A stretch of 40,175 nucleotides of DNA from Lachnospiraceae bacterium. Its GTDB lineage: Bacteria > Bacillota > Clostridia > Lachnospirales > Lachnospiraceae. Positions 31,859 through 40,075 of this stretch are shown here, piece after piece (the stretch's first letter is position 1; every line of letters starts with the position of its first letter). The DNA is taken from assembly GCA_017962825.1 (NCBI GenBank), contig JAGCUO010000084.1:1-40175 (forward strand), read 5' to 3'. A model generated the notes under the pieces. The model worked only from the letters and a program-made list of their open reading frames with translations, had not been told where the DNA came from and made no database searches. The translations under genes and the position numbers were made by a program.

Positions 31859-33045
31859 AAATTCTGTTTTACAGATACAACAGCATATGTGAGCCTGACT
31901 ACATACTTGCTTTCCAAAAAGCAGGTCTTGAGGTTGTTGAGATAACTGAGGAGATTTACAGGAAGGAGATACCGCCCGAGGAAAGGTTCAGGATCCTCCT
32001 TGAAAATATTACGACCCATCAGCCTCTTTTTGTTTTCTCCATTGATTATTTCCCTTTTATCTCGATGGTATGTCAGAGAGTATCCGTGGTTTATGCCGCA
32101 TTGTCCGTTGACTGTCCGGTTGCGGAAATATACAGCTCTACCATCAGGAATTCCTGCGTTCGTCTTTTTCTTTTTGACAAGGTACAGTTTTACAGCGTAA
32201 AGGATGAAAACCCGGGAAATATCAGATACATGCCCCTTGGGGCTCCTGTTGAAAGGCTTGAAGCCATTCCTTTTCCGGATGAAAAAGAATACGACGTAAG
32301 CTTCATCGGCTCTCTTTACAATGAAAAAGACAGGTACGGTGCTTTGAAAAAAAGCGGTAAGCTGTCGGGGCCTGCTTTGGAGCATATGGAAAAGCTCATC
32401 GAAGAGCAGGTTAAGTATCCGGGGCTTGATATAGTCGGTGATGGCTTGACTGAGGAAGATATTGCGGCACTTAAGACGGCAGATCCTTCTTTTTACAGGG
32501 ATGCGGATGCCGTAAACGATATGGACAGATATGTGACGGTTAATAACTATCTGGGAAATCATCTGACATCTTTGGACCGTAGCAGGGTATTAAACCTTCT
32601 TGCGGCAGAGCTTCCCGAGGGAAGCATACATCTGTTTACCAGGTCCGATACCTCGGAGCTTGATAAAAAGATCATAGTTCACGGCGGCGTTGAATCTCTT
32701 ACGGAAATGCCGGGAGTTTTCAGAAAGTCGCGTATCAATCTCAATCTCACATCACGCACGATACAGGACGGTTTGCCTCAGAGGATATGGGATATCATAG
32801 GATGTAGGTCGTTTTGTGTAACCGATGAGACACCTGCTCTCGGGGAAGTGCTTGAATCCGGGAGACACCTGGTTTCTTTTGCGGGATATGAAGAATTACC
32901 TTCGATCTGTAAGAAATATCTGGAAGATTCAGAGCTCAGGGAAGAGATCGCACTGGAGGGATTTAAGGCGGTTTCAGCATCCCACACAGTGCTTCTAAGG
33001 GCTTTGGAGATAGTTAAACTGATCCTTTCGGAGAAGCTTTCTTAA
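31855..33045 (+). CDS. CgeB-like GT-B glycosyltransferase
   Basis: A 396-residue protein with an N-terminal domain of the DUF3880 type (MKILFYRYNSICEPDYILAF) and a C-terminal Glyco_trans_1_2 domain (PF13524-like). The latter shows INLNLTSRTIQDGLPQRIWDIIGCRSF, the RI.D..G pattern, followed by LVSFAGYEELPSI and YLEDSELREEIALEGFKAV. Such enzymes occur near spore-coat and flagellar glycosylation genes. It overlaps dusB by ATGA but is functionally closer to the surface-acetylation pair that follows 97 bases later. It may modify flagellin or a surface glycan. Sugar and target are unknown. Confidence 0.82.
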   Translation: MKILFYRYNSICEPDYILAFQKAGLEVVEITEEIYRKEIPPEERFRILLENITTHQPLFVFSIDYFPFISMVCQRVSVVYAALSVDCPVAEIYSSTIRNSCVRLFLFDKVQFYSVKDENPGNIRYMPLGAPVERLEAIPFPDEKEYDVSFIGSLYNEKDRYGALKKSGKLSGPALEHMEKLIEEQVKYPGLDIVGDGLTEEDIAALKTADPSFYRDADAVNDMDRYVTVNNYLGNHLTSLDRSRVLNLLAAELPEGSIHLFTRSDTSELDKKIIVHGGVESLTEMPGVFRKSRINLNLTSRTIQDGLPQRIWDIIGCRSFCVTDETPALGEVLESGRHLVSFAGYEELPSICKKYLEDSELREEIALEGFKAVSASHTVLLRALEIVKLILSEKLS

Positions 33046-33142
33046 GCCCCCTGCGGGTGCGAAAAAGCCCTCTTTGGTGTATAATAAACAGGTTGTATAC
33101 CTAAAAATCCGCGTCCGTCAGGACCTTAAAATTCGGAGATAT

Positions 33143-34537
33143 ATGCTTTTCAGTTCTTTGATATTTATCATGGTATTCCTGCCTGTTGTTTTTATCGGCA
33201 GCAGAATACTTCGTAAAAACAAATATGTTAACGTGCTTCTGCTCCTTGCCAGTCTGTTTTTCTATGCCTGGGGGGAGCCGGTTTACGTTCTTTTAATGCT
33301 TACGTCCATCATCGTGAATTTTTTTGCGGGACTGGCACTTGATAAGTTCAAAAGTAAGGCGAAGCTGATCCTTGTCCTTGATATCATCTTTAATCTGGGA
33401 CTTTTGGGATTTTTTAAATACTCTTCTTTCGGAACCGTGGTTTTGATCAATTACTTGCACATTCCGGTTCCGCCCCTGAGCGTAAGGCTTCCCATAGGTA
33501 TTTCTTTTTTCACCTTCCAGATAATGTCTTACATAATAGATCTCTACAGGGGTAAGTTTCCTGTTCAGAAGAAGATCGTAAATCTGGCACTCTATATTTC
33601 CTTCTTCCCCCAGCTCATTGCAGGCCCCATAGTCAGATATGAGGACATTAACGACCAGCTGGAAAAACGTGAAGTAACCATGGAAAAATCTGCCGAGGGA
33701 ATCAGGCGTTTTATCCTCGGACTCGGTAAGAAGGTTATTATTGCCAATACTGTTGCGGAAGCAGTAGACAGGATCTATGCATATAATCCCGACACCCTTT
33801 CCGCAAAGGTTGTGTGGGTTGCATCAATTCTCTATACTCTTCAGATCTATTACGATTTCTCCGGATATTCGGATATGGCTATCGGTCTTGGTAAGATGTT
33901 TGGCTTCGAATTTTTGGAGAACTTCAGATATCCCTACATGTCAGCATCCATTTCTGAGTTCTGGCGCAGATGGCATATCTCTCTCGGAACCTGGTTCAGG
34001 GAATATCTCTATATCCCTTTGGGCGGTAATAAGAAGGGTAAAAACAGAACCTATCTGAATCTGATCATCGTGTTCTTCCTTACCGGATTCTGGCACGGTG
34101 CCGGTTTTACTTTCATCTTCTGGGGACTTTATCACGGATTTTTCAGTATCATCGAAAGACTCGGATTTTCAAAAGTGCTTAAAAAGTGCAAGCCGTTGGC
34201 ACTTGTTTATACATTCTTTGTTGTAAACCTCGGCTGGGTGTTCTTCAGAGTCGGCGGACTTAAGAATGCATTTATTGTTGTATCAAAGATGTTCACACCG
34301 GGACTTAAGAATTACTACACCCTTGGTGAAATGATGTCGCACAGGTGTATGCTCATCGCGGCTCTGGGAATATTGGGCGCGGGAATACTGCAGCTGATTC
34401 CGGAGAAGGTGCCGGCCATCAGGAAAGCGGTAGAGAATCCCGTAGTGCAGTATGTATGGTGTGCGGTGATCTTCGGAATCAGCATATTGCTGCTGGCTAG
34501 TAATACATATAATCCGTTTATTTATTTCAGATTTTGA
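33143..34537 (+). CDS. MBOAT-family membrane O-acyltransferase, AlgI-like
   Basis: A 464-residue membrane protein with about ten helices. It begins MLFSSLIFIMVFLPVVFIG, the typical AlgI start. It contains YDFSGYSDMAIGLGKMFGF, FWRRWHISLGTWFREYLYIPLGG and GFWHGAGFTFIFWGLYHG, with the MBOAT histidines at His318 and His331. AlgI-type proteins pass acetyl groups across the membrane to a partner that acetylates an exported polysaccharide or teichoic acid (as in DltB). The start at 33143 has GGAG five bases upstream; a longer frame from 33074 is not supported. A TATAAT element lies at 33080-33085 without a clear -35. The partner gene follows after two bases. Confidence 0.93.
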   Translation: MLFSSLIFIMVFLPVVFIGSRILRKNKYVNVLLLLASLFFYAWGEPVYVLLMLTSIIVNFFAGLALDKFKSKAKLILVLDIIFNLGLLGFFKYSSFGTVVLINYLHIPVPPLSVRLPIGISFFTFQIMSYIIDLYRGKFPVQKKIVNLALYISFFPQLIAGPIVRYEDINDQLEKREVTMEKSAEGIRRFILGLGKKVIIANTVAEAVDRIYAYNPDTLSAKVVWVASILYTLQIYYDFSGYSDMAIGLGKMFGFEFLENFRYPYMSASISEFWRRWHISLGTWFREYLYIPLGGNKKGKNRTYLNLIIVFFLTGFWHGAGFTFIFWGLYHGFFSIIERLGFSKVLKKCKPLALVYTFFVVNLGWVFFRVGGLKNAFIVVSKMFTPGLKNYYTLGEMMSHRCMLIAALGILGAGILQLIPEKVPAIRKAVENPVVQYVWCAVIFGISILLLASNTYNPFIYFRF

Positions 34538-34539
34538 TC

Positions 34540-35679
34540 ATGGCTGATAACAATAATAAGAAGAAATTGAATATAAAGGCACTGTTTGTACACATCACAT
34601 TTTGGGGATTTATTCTGCTTCTCCCTGTGGTGTATAAGGTTGTGTCTCCGAGACTGAATGAGGAAAACAACGAGAACAGGAATCTGGCGGAGATGCCGGA
34701 GTTTACCTGGGATACTCTCAGCATTTATCCTCTGGAGTTTGAAGCATATTACAATGATAATTTTCCCTTCAGAAGTAAGCTGATCACGGCAAACAGCCGT
34801 ATCGCCTACCAGCTCTTTAATGAAGGAGTGGGGTCCACCATAGTCGGTAAGGACGGATGGCTTTTCTATAATTCCGAGAGCAGTCTGGATGGCTCGAATA
34901 TCGGTCAGTTCAAGGGTATGGCTACTTTTACCGACGAGGAACTCAGACAGGCGGCAGAGAGTCTTGAAGCCACCGCGGCATGGTGCGAGGAACATGACAT
35001 GGAGTTCGTCCTCATGATCTGCCCCAATAAAGAGCGTATGTATTCGGAATACATGCCGGATCAGTATATTCCCGGAATCGCTGAAGAACATTGCAATACC
35101 GACCAGCTTATTGAATATCTCAGGGAAAACACCGATATCAGGGTGGTGTGGGCCTATGAAGATCTTCTCGAATACAAGAATGATCATCCCGATACTCCCG
35201 TTTATTATCATCTCGATACCCATTGGAACTATATGGGCGGCTATCTTGGTGCAAGGGCACTCCTCAGAGAGCTGGGAATCGAGATTCCTTCTCCCGATGA
35301 AAGGAATATAACCCCCAGAGAGCTTCACTTCGGAGACCTTGTTATGCTCATGAACCTCGGGGCGAGCGATCTGTTTAACGATACGGATTATAAATTCGAG
35401 GGATATCCCGTTGAAGGGATGCAGATGCTTTCCGATAATGTAAACGGTATCCTTTCATATCAGAATCCCGGAAGAGACCCCAGAAATGTGGTAATCTACA
35501 GAGATTCCTTCTGTAATATCATGAGGTACTTCCTGGGAGAGCAGTTCAATACCATCAATATGATCCCCAAAGAGTACTGGGACCCTTCAATTCTCGAAGA
35601 CGGAGAGTGTGATGTGCTGGTTTATGAGATGACCGAGAGGTTTGTCAGCAGACTTGTTGATGAGCATATTCAGCCATAA
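34540..35679 (+). CDS. AlgJ/AlgX-like SGNH O-acetyltransferase, membrane anchored
   Basis: A 379-residue protein with one N-terminal membrane helix (about residues 14-32) and an extracytoplasmic catalytic domain. GKDGWLFYNSE is the family opening. The active-site residues are Asp226 and His228 in LDTHWNYMGG and Ser323 in YRDSFC, the order known from AlgJ, AlgX and DHHW proteins. It should accept acetyl groups from the MBOAT protein encoded just upstream and transfer them to a surface polymer. Start ATG 34540 is two bases after the MBOAT stop; a TTG at 34534 is less likely. No ribosome site other than sequence inside the MBOAT end is seen, so translation is probably coupled. Confidence 0.87.
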   Translation: MADNNNKKKLNIKALFVHITFWGFILLLPVVYKVVSPRLNEENNENRNLAEMPEFTWDTLSIYPLEFEAYYNDNFPFRSKLITANSRIAYQLFNEGVGSTIVGKDGWLFYNSESSLDGSNIGQFKGMATFTDEELRQAAESLEATAAWCEEHDMEFVLMICPNKERMYSEYMPDQYIPGIAEEHCNTDQLIEYLRENTDIRVVWAYEDLLEYKNDHPDTPVYYHLDTHWNYMGGYLGARALLRELGIEIPSPDERNITPRELHFGDLVMLMNLGASDLFNDTDYKFEGYPVEGMQMLSDNVNGILSYQNPGRDPRNVVIYRDSFCNIMRYFLGEQFNTINMIPKEYWDPSILEDGECDVLVYEMTERFVSRLVDEHIQP

Positions 35680-35723
35680 CACTTGTATTTTTATAAAAAA
35701 CGCTATATTTTTATTAAAAGGGG

Positions 35724-35751
35724 TAATTTTTCGGCAAAGGAATGCCGATGT
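35724..35751 (+). promoter_or_regulatory. SigD (sigma-28)-type promoter for the flaG-fliD-fliS operon
   Basis: TAAT (35724-35727), a 16-base spacer and GCCGATGT (35744-35751) fit the flagellar sigma pattern TAAA-N15-GCCGATAA. It lies 120 bases before flaG. Confidence 0.65.
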
Positions 35752-35828
35752 AAGGGATAGAAAAGTATATTCAGCTATTTTTGTACCCTTTTATAGATGA
35801 GAAAGGTAATAGAAACCGTTAACCCTAA

Positions 35829-35848
35829 GGATGGTAAGGAAAGCATCC
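35829..35848 (+). promoter_or_regulatory. Leader hairpin with GGA in loop (possible CsrA site), flaG
   Basis: Arms GGATG and CATCC enclose the loop GTAAGGAAAG. A GGA in a hairpin loop ahead of a GGAGG ribosome site (35861) is the layout that CsrA binds in flagellin leaders. Confidence 0.35.
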
Positions 35849-35873
35849 GATATATCACATGGAGGTGATCTGA

Positions 35874-36317
35874 ATGTCAATCGAACCTATCAATAGTGTA
35901 ATGAGTATTCAGCAGCAGACTTACGCACCGGCACCGAAGCCGGCTAATACGTCTGCCGATTCTGCTGAATTGCGTTCAAGTGTTGACCCTGCAGCCCCTG
36001 TTCTTGAGGACATTGCAGTCGTCGATAACGCTTCCCAGAAAGGAAATGCGGATAATTCCCAGAACTCGGAAGCACGTCAGGATAATCCCCAGGCATCCAT
36101 GGATCAACTTAAGAAGGCTGTTGAGAAGATCAACGGAGCCCAGATGGAGGATTCCGAGGCTGTATTTGGTTTCCATGAAGAAACCAACAGAGTAACCATT
36201 AAAATAGTGGATAAGAAGACCAAAGAAGTCATTAAAGAGCTTCCTCCCGAGAAGACCCTTGATATGATCGCTAAGGTATGGGAGATGGCCGGACTTTTTG
36301 TAAACGAACAAAGATAA
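35874..36317 (+). CDS. flaG: FlaG-family flagellar protein
   Basis: A 147-residue protein. The first 85 residues are low-complexity, rich in Ala, Ser, Asn and Gln, while the C-terminal 65 form the FlaG domain: LKKAVEKINGAQ, VFGFHEETNRVTIKIVDKKTKEVIKELPPEKTLDMIAKVWEMAGLFVNEQR (quoted here in parts; motif core IKELPPE). FlaG proteins influence filament length and normally sit just before fliD, as here (13 bases). A very good ribosome site (GGAGGTGAT) lies upstream. It is the first gene behind a SigD-type promoter. Confidence 0.9.
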   Translation: MSIEPINSVMSIQQQTYAPAPKPANTSADSAELRSSVDPAAPVLEDIAVVDNASQKGNADNSQNSEARQDNPQASMDQLKKAVEKINGAQMEDSEAVFGFHEETNRVTIKIVDKKTKEVIKELPPEKTLDMIAKVWEMAGLFVNEQR

Positions 36318-36330
36318 AGGAGGGTGAGCT

Positions 36331-37878
36331 ATGTCAGATAAAATGAGAATGAGCGGCTTGATATCCGGCATGGATACAGATTCTGTAATAGAAGCCCTCG
36401 TAAGTAACAAAAAACAGAAAGTTACCACCGCTAAGAATGATCAGAAGAAGCTTGAGTGGAAACAGACCATTTATGATGGCATAAATACCAATATAAAGAG
36501 TTTATTCCAATCCCATATTTCAAATATGAGATTTTCCAGTTCGTACAGCAAGATGAAGACGTCTGTTTCTAATACTTCCGTTGCAAGTGTTGTAACCGGT
36601 GACGGAGCTGTTAATGCGACTCAGAAGCTTCGCGTAAAACAATTGGCCAAGAGTGCATACTTGACAGGAAAAGACCTTAACGGAGAAAGCAAGGATAAAA
36701 CCTTTACCGCCTCAAGCAAACTGTCCGATCTTGGATTTACCGGAGAGGGAGATACCATTAGTCTCAGTATAGGTGGTAAGGCACAGGATTCTCTGACCGT
36801 GACCGGTGAGACAACTATTTCCGATGTTTTAACGTACCTTAAGGGTGCCGGACTGAACGCCTCTTTTGATGAGGAAACACAGAGATTTTTTGTCAGCGCT
36901 AAATCAACCGGGGCATCCAAAGATTTCACTCTTTCCGATGGCGGAAACGGAGCTCTTTCAGCTCTTGGACTTCAGGTTGCAACCGATTCTCAGAAGAATG
37001 CTACGGGTTTCAATCAAACACAGTATGCTTCCAAGATTGACGGTTCCGACGCGGAAATCTATCTGAATGATGCCAAGTTTACCGGAGATACCAATACATT
37101 TAAGATAAACGGTCTTACCATCACAGCTCTTGACGAGACTGGAGACAAGGAGATTACTCTTACCACTTCTACTGACACCAGTGGCATATATGACATGATC
37201 AAGAATATGATCAGTCAGTATAACAAGACTATCAACGAGATTGATAAGTATTACAATGCCGATTCAGCCAGAAAATATTCCATGCTTACTGACGAACAGA
37301 AGGAAGCAATGAAGGATAAAGAGGTTGAAGAGTACGAAAATAAGATCAAATCCAGTCTTTTAAGGAGCGATTCAAATCTTGCTTCACTTCGTAATCTTTT
37401 CAGTGAATCATTGTCTTCCGGAATTGAGATTGGTGACAAGACTTATCATCTGTCGGATTTCGGAATCGGAACCGGAAGTTATTTCAATACTGCCGATAAT
37501 GAAAAGCATGCTCTCCATATTGATGGCGATCCCGATGATTCTCTTGTTAAGGATAAGACGGATAAATTATCCGAACTTATCGCATCTGATCCCGAACTGG
37601 TAACACAGTTCTTCAGCAAGCTTTCTCAAGATCTGTATTCTAAACTTGACGGAGTGTCCAAGTCGGTTACCGGATACAGAAGCTATGGAAGCTTCTATGA
37701 TGACAAGAAGATGAAGTCTGATTATGACGGCTTTAACAAGACCATTAAGGATCTTGAGCAGAAAGCCAATGATTATGAGGATAAGCTGTATAGACAGTTC
37801 TCATCAATGGAAACCGCGCTCGCAAATCTTCAGAAGAAGAGCAGTGCGCTTGCCGGACTTCTCGGAACAGGTTCGTGA
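36331..37878 (+). CDS. fliD: Flagellar filament cap protein FliD (HAP2)
   Basis: A 515-residue secreted cap protein that helps flagellin subunits fold at the filament tip. The N-terminus MSGLISGMDTDSVIEALV is the FliD_N signature, followed by a coiled-coil segment. Middle domains contain repeated beta-rich Ser/Thr/Asp segments (VTGDGAVNATQ, TITALDETGDKEITLTTS). The C-terminal FliD_C part has MIKNMISQYNKTINEIDKYYN and ends in a coiled coil (YRQFSSMETALANLQKKSSALAGLLG), again typical. Length is normal. AAAGGAGG lies before the start. It is followed by fliS after 25 bases. Confidence 0.95.
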   Translation: MSDKMRMSGLISGMDTDSVIEALVSNKKQKVTTAKNDQKKLEWKQTIYDGINTNIKSLFQSHISNMRFSSSYSKMKTSVSNTSVASVVTGDGAVNATQKLRVKQLAKSAYLTGKDLNGESKDKTFTASSKLSDLGFTGEGDTISLSIGGKAQDSLTVTGETTISDVLTYLKGAGLNASFDEETQRFFVSAKSTGASKDFTLSDGGNGALSALGLQVATDSQKNATGFNQTQYASKIDGSDAEIYLNDAKFTGDTNTFKINGLTITALDETGDKEITLTTSTDTSGIYDMIKNMISQYNKTINEIDKYYNADSARKYSMLTDEQKEAMKDKEVEEYENKIKSSLLRSDSNLASLRNLFSESLSSGIEIGDKTYHLSDFGIGTGSYFNTADNEKHALHIDGDPDDSLVKDKTDKLSELIASDPELVTQFFSKLSQDLYSKLDGVSKSVTGYRSYGSFYDDKKMKSDYDGFNKTIKDLEQKANDYEDKLYRQFSSMETALANLQKKSSALAGLLGTGS

Positions 37879-37903
37879 TAAAATACACTAAGGAGATAAA
37901 GGA

Positions 37904-38290
37904 ATGCCTTTACCCAATGCGTATCAGCAATATGCCAACAACAAAGTTATGACTGCTTCCCCTGCAGAGCTTACTCTTATGCTCTATGATGGGGCTATCA
38001 AATTCCTCAACATTGCTTCCGGCGCTATTGAGGAAAAGGATATCCAGAAGGCTCATACCAATATATTGAAGGCAGAGCATATAATCGACTATCTTAGGCA
38101 GACTCTTGATATGAAGTATGCCGTAGCTCAGGATTTCGAGAATATTTACTCATACCTGTCCCAGAGGTTAATCGAGGCCAACCTCAAGAAGGATCCCGAG
38201 ATCATTCAGGAGGTAAACGGACATCTTCATTCCGTGAGAGATACATGGAAGGAAGTTATGAAGAAGAACGGTATTACCTGGAGAACCTGA
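37904..38290 (+). CDS. fliS: Flagellin export chaperone FliS
   Basis: A 128-residue helical cytoplasmic chaperone that binds the C-terminus of flagellin and prevents its premature polymerisation. The start NAYQQYANNKVMTASPAELTLMLYDGAIKFL is the FliS signature. The remaining helices contain KAHTNILKAEHIIDYLRQTL. Length is normal. AAGGAGATAAAGGA lies just before ATG. Its end is 11 bases from the start of the next small gene. Confidence 0.95.
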   Translation: MPLPNAYQQYANNKVMTASPAELTLMLYDGAIKFLNIASGAIEEKDIQKAHTNILKAEHIIDYLRQTLDMKYAVAQDFENIYSYLSQRLIEANLKKDPEIIQEVNGHLHSVRDTWKEVMKKNGITWRT

Positions 38291-38301
38291 TAGGAGAGAG
38301 T

Positions 38302-38781
38302 ATGGAAGATTATCTGCAGCTTTTGGAAGAATCTTTGGTCAGGAAGATCAAAGTGCTCGACAAGATTGAAGAGTTTGATCTGAAGCAAAAGGATGTGCTT
38401 TCTTCGGACGATGCAACCCCTGATTTCGAGAAATTTGATTCATATATAGAAGAAAAAGGAAAACTTATAGATGAATTGAATTCATTGGATGACGGATTTG
38501 AGGCGTTATATGAACGGGTTGCGGATACATTAAAGAGTGATATTCCCGGAAATGCTTCCAAGATCAGGAAACTTCAGGAACTTATCAGGGAGATTACTGA
38601 TAAGAGCGTTGAGATTCAAAAACAGGAAGCGGAAAATAAAGCATTGGTCGAGAAATACTTCAGAAGCGCCAGAGGGGGCATAGGAAAAGGCAGAAATTCC
38701 CTGAATGCAGCCTACAGTTATTTTCAGGCCCAAAGGGGCATAAGTGGTGCCGACTCTCTGTACGTGGATTCCAAACAATAA
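38302..38781 (+). CDS. Small coiled-coil flagellar chaperone, FliT/FlgN-like
   Basis: A 159-residue, very helical, charged protein (heptad-like LQLLEESLVRKIKVLDKIEE, then repeated EELN/LIREI segments). Its place directly after fliS, length and coiled-coil character fit FliT or FlgN, the chaperones of FliD or of FlgK/FlgL. The sequence is too general to choose between them. I chose ATG 38302 with AGGAGAG seven bases before it; a longer frame from 38245 would overlap fliS and is less likely. A terminator follows 15 bases after the stop, closing the flaG operon. Confidence 0.7.
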   Translation: MEDYLQLLEESLVRKIKVLDKIEEFDLKQKDVLSSDDATPDFEKFDSYIEEKGKLIDELNSLDDGFEALYERVADTLKSDIPGNASKIRKLQELIREITDKSVEIQKQEAENKALVEKYFRSARGGIGKGRNSLNAAYSYFQAQRGISGADSLYVDSKQ

Positions 38782-38796
38782 AAAATGTGGTTTTAA

Positions 38797-38827
38797 AGGG
38801 CGAAAACATGAGTTTTCGCTCTTTTTT
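38797..38827 (+). terminator. Rho-independent terminator of the flaG-fliD-fliS operon
   Basis: Arms AGGGCGAAAAC and GTTTTCGCTCT (one G-U pair) with a four-base loop ATGA are followed by a run of seven T. Confidence 0.85.
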
Positions 38828-38869
38828 TGAAAATTTATAAAAAAAGTTATATTTTTTTCTTTAATGGGG

Positions 38870-38896
38870 TAAAGTATTTGAGCAAGGGGTCGATAT
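38870..38896 (+). promoter_or_regulatory. SigD (sigma-28)-type promoter for the first flagellin gene
   Basis: TAAA (38870-38873), exactly 15 bases, then GTCGATAT (38889-38896), close to the TAAA-N15-GCCGATAA consensus. The leader to the ATG is about 107 bases. Confidence 0.7.
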
Positions 38897-38907
38897 ATAG
38901 AGTGTAA

Positions 38908-38982
38908 GCGGTGAGGAAAACAAATAAACCGCCAAATATGGAAATTGTAAACCGGTAATGCCCCGCCAAAATAAAGAGGGGC
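38908..38982 (+). promoter_or_regulatory. Structured flagellin leader with possible CsrA site
   Basis: Two hairpins: GCGGT/ACCGC (38908-38932) with GAGGA in its loop, and GCCCC/GGGGC (38960-38982). The ribosome site AAGGAGGA (38996-39003) supplies a second GGA. This is the arrangement by which CsrA and FliW control hag translation in Bacillus. Confidence 0.4.
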
Positions 38983-39009
38983 GAGGGCACAATCAAGGAG
39001 GAAAATATT

Positions 39010-39834
39010 ATGGTAGTTCAGCACAATCTTACAGCACAGAATTCAAACAGAATGCTCGGCCTTACCACCAATTCACTTGCTAAGTCAACCGAAAAGCTTT
39101 CTTCCGGCTATAAGATCAACCGTGCGGCAGATAATGCAGCAGGTCTTGCTATATCAGAGAAAATGAGACGTCAGGTAAGAGGACTTACCCAGGCATCTTC
39201 AAATGCACAGGACGGAATCTCTTGTGTACAGACAGCAGAAGGTGCTCTCAACGAAGTACACGATATGCTTCAGAGAATGAACGAGCTCGCTGTTCAGGCA
39301 GCAAACGACACCAACATGGCAACTGACAGAACCTATATCAAGTCTGAGCTCGATGCCCTTTCTTCAGAGATCAGCCGTGTCGCTACAACCACCACATTCA
39401 ACGAGCAGAGCTTGCTTGATGGAACTTTCACCGGCAAGAAGCTTCAGGTTGGTTCTGAGAATGATGAAGATCAGACCATCACCATCAGCATCAGCGCTAT
39501 GAGTGCCACCGGAATCGGCGTAGGAATCTCAAACCTCGATGTTACTACTAACGCAACTGCAAGAGCAACTATCGACCACATCAAGTCCGCTATGACCGCA
39601 GTCAGCACTCAGAGATCTGATCTCGGTGCGGTTCAGAACAGACTTGAGCACACCATCGCAAATCTTGACAACGTAGTAGAGAATACTACCGCAGCTGAGA
39701 GCCGTATCCGTGATACTGATATGGCAACCGAAATGGTTAAGTTCTCCAACCAGAACATCCTTCAGCAGGCAGGTCAGGCAATGCTTTCACAGGCTAACCA
39801 GTCCAATCAGGGTGTTCTCAGCCTCCTTCAGTAA
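39010..39834 (+). CDS. Flagellin
   Basis: A 274-residue flagellin, the subunit of the filament. The D0/D1 N-terminal part (MVVQHNLTAQNSNRMLG, EKLSSGYKINRAADNAAGLAISEKMRRQVRGL) and the C-terminal part (RDTDMATEMVKFSNQNIL, QAMLSQANQSNQGVLSLLQ) are well conserved. The variable middle is very short (about residues 145-190), so the protein is close to the minimal flagellin with D0 and D1 only. Some Ser and Thr residues there could carry sugars such as pseudaminic acid, made in part by the pseB product. It has its own SigD promoter, a structured leader, a strong ribosome site (AAGGAGGA) and a terminator, and is followed by a second flagellin gene. Confidence 0.96.
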   Translation: MVVQHNLTAQNSNRMLGLTTNSLAKSTEKLSSGYKINRAADNAAGLAISEKMRRQVRGLTQASSNAQDGISCVQTAEGALNEVHDMLQRMNELAVQAANDTNMATDRTYIKSELDALSSEISRVATTTTFNEQSLLDGTFTGKKLQVGSENDEDQTITISISAMSATGIGVGISNLDVTTNATARATIDHIKSAMTAVSTQRSDLGAVQNRLEHTIANLDNVVENTTAAESRIRDTDMATEMVKFSNQNILQQAGQAMLSQANQSNQGVLSLLQ

Positions 39835-39856
39835 TAACCGGGTTAATATGATAACT

Positions 39857-39885
39857 AAGAGGAGACCGAAAGGTCTCCTCTTTTT
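39857..39885 (+). terminator. Rho-independent terminator of the first flagellin gene
   Basis: Perfect 11-base stem AAGAGGAGACC / GGTCTCCTCTT with a GAAA tetraloop, followed by a T-run. Confidence 0.92.
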
Positions 39886-39932
39886 CATTTTAGAAACAAA
39901 TGTAAACAATTTGTAAATTTCATTTTTGGACT

Positions 39933-39958
39933 TAACTTTTTTATATTAAGTCCGATAT
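39933..39958 (+). promoter_or_regulatory. SigD-type promoter for the second flagellin gene, overlapped by an inverted repeat
   Basis: TAAC (39933-39936), a 14-base spacer and TCCGATAT (39951-39958) resemble the flagellar sigma consensus less perfectly than the first flagellin promoter. The inverted repeat GGACTTAA (39928-39935) / TTAAGTCC (39946-39953) overlaps both elements and could be an operator. Confidence 0.55.
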
Positions 39959-40033
39959 AATAGTTGTAAGGCAACAGGAAAGCTCGGATGAGCGCGGATC
40001 CGAACATTCAAAGCCTGAAACAACTATCAAACA

Positions 40034-40049
40034 GCCGCAGGGAAGCGGC
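40034..40049 (+). promoter_or_regulatory. Leader hairpin GCCGC-AGGGAA-GCGGC, likely CsrA site, second flagellin
   Basis: A perfect five-base stem presents the hexaloop AGGGAA, which is very close to the ideal CsrA target (GGA in a hairpin loop). The ribosome site AAGGAGGA (40062-40069) gives a second GGA 20 bases later. A further inverted repeat TCGGAT/ATCCGA lies upstream at 39984-40003. Confidence 0.5.
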
Positions 40050-40075
40050 AACACGCATTTCAAGGAGGAAATAAT

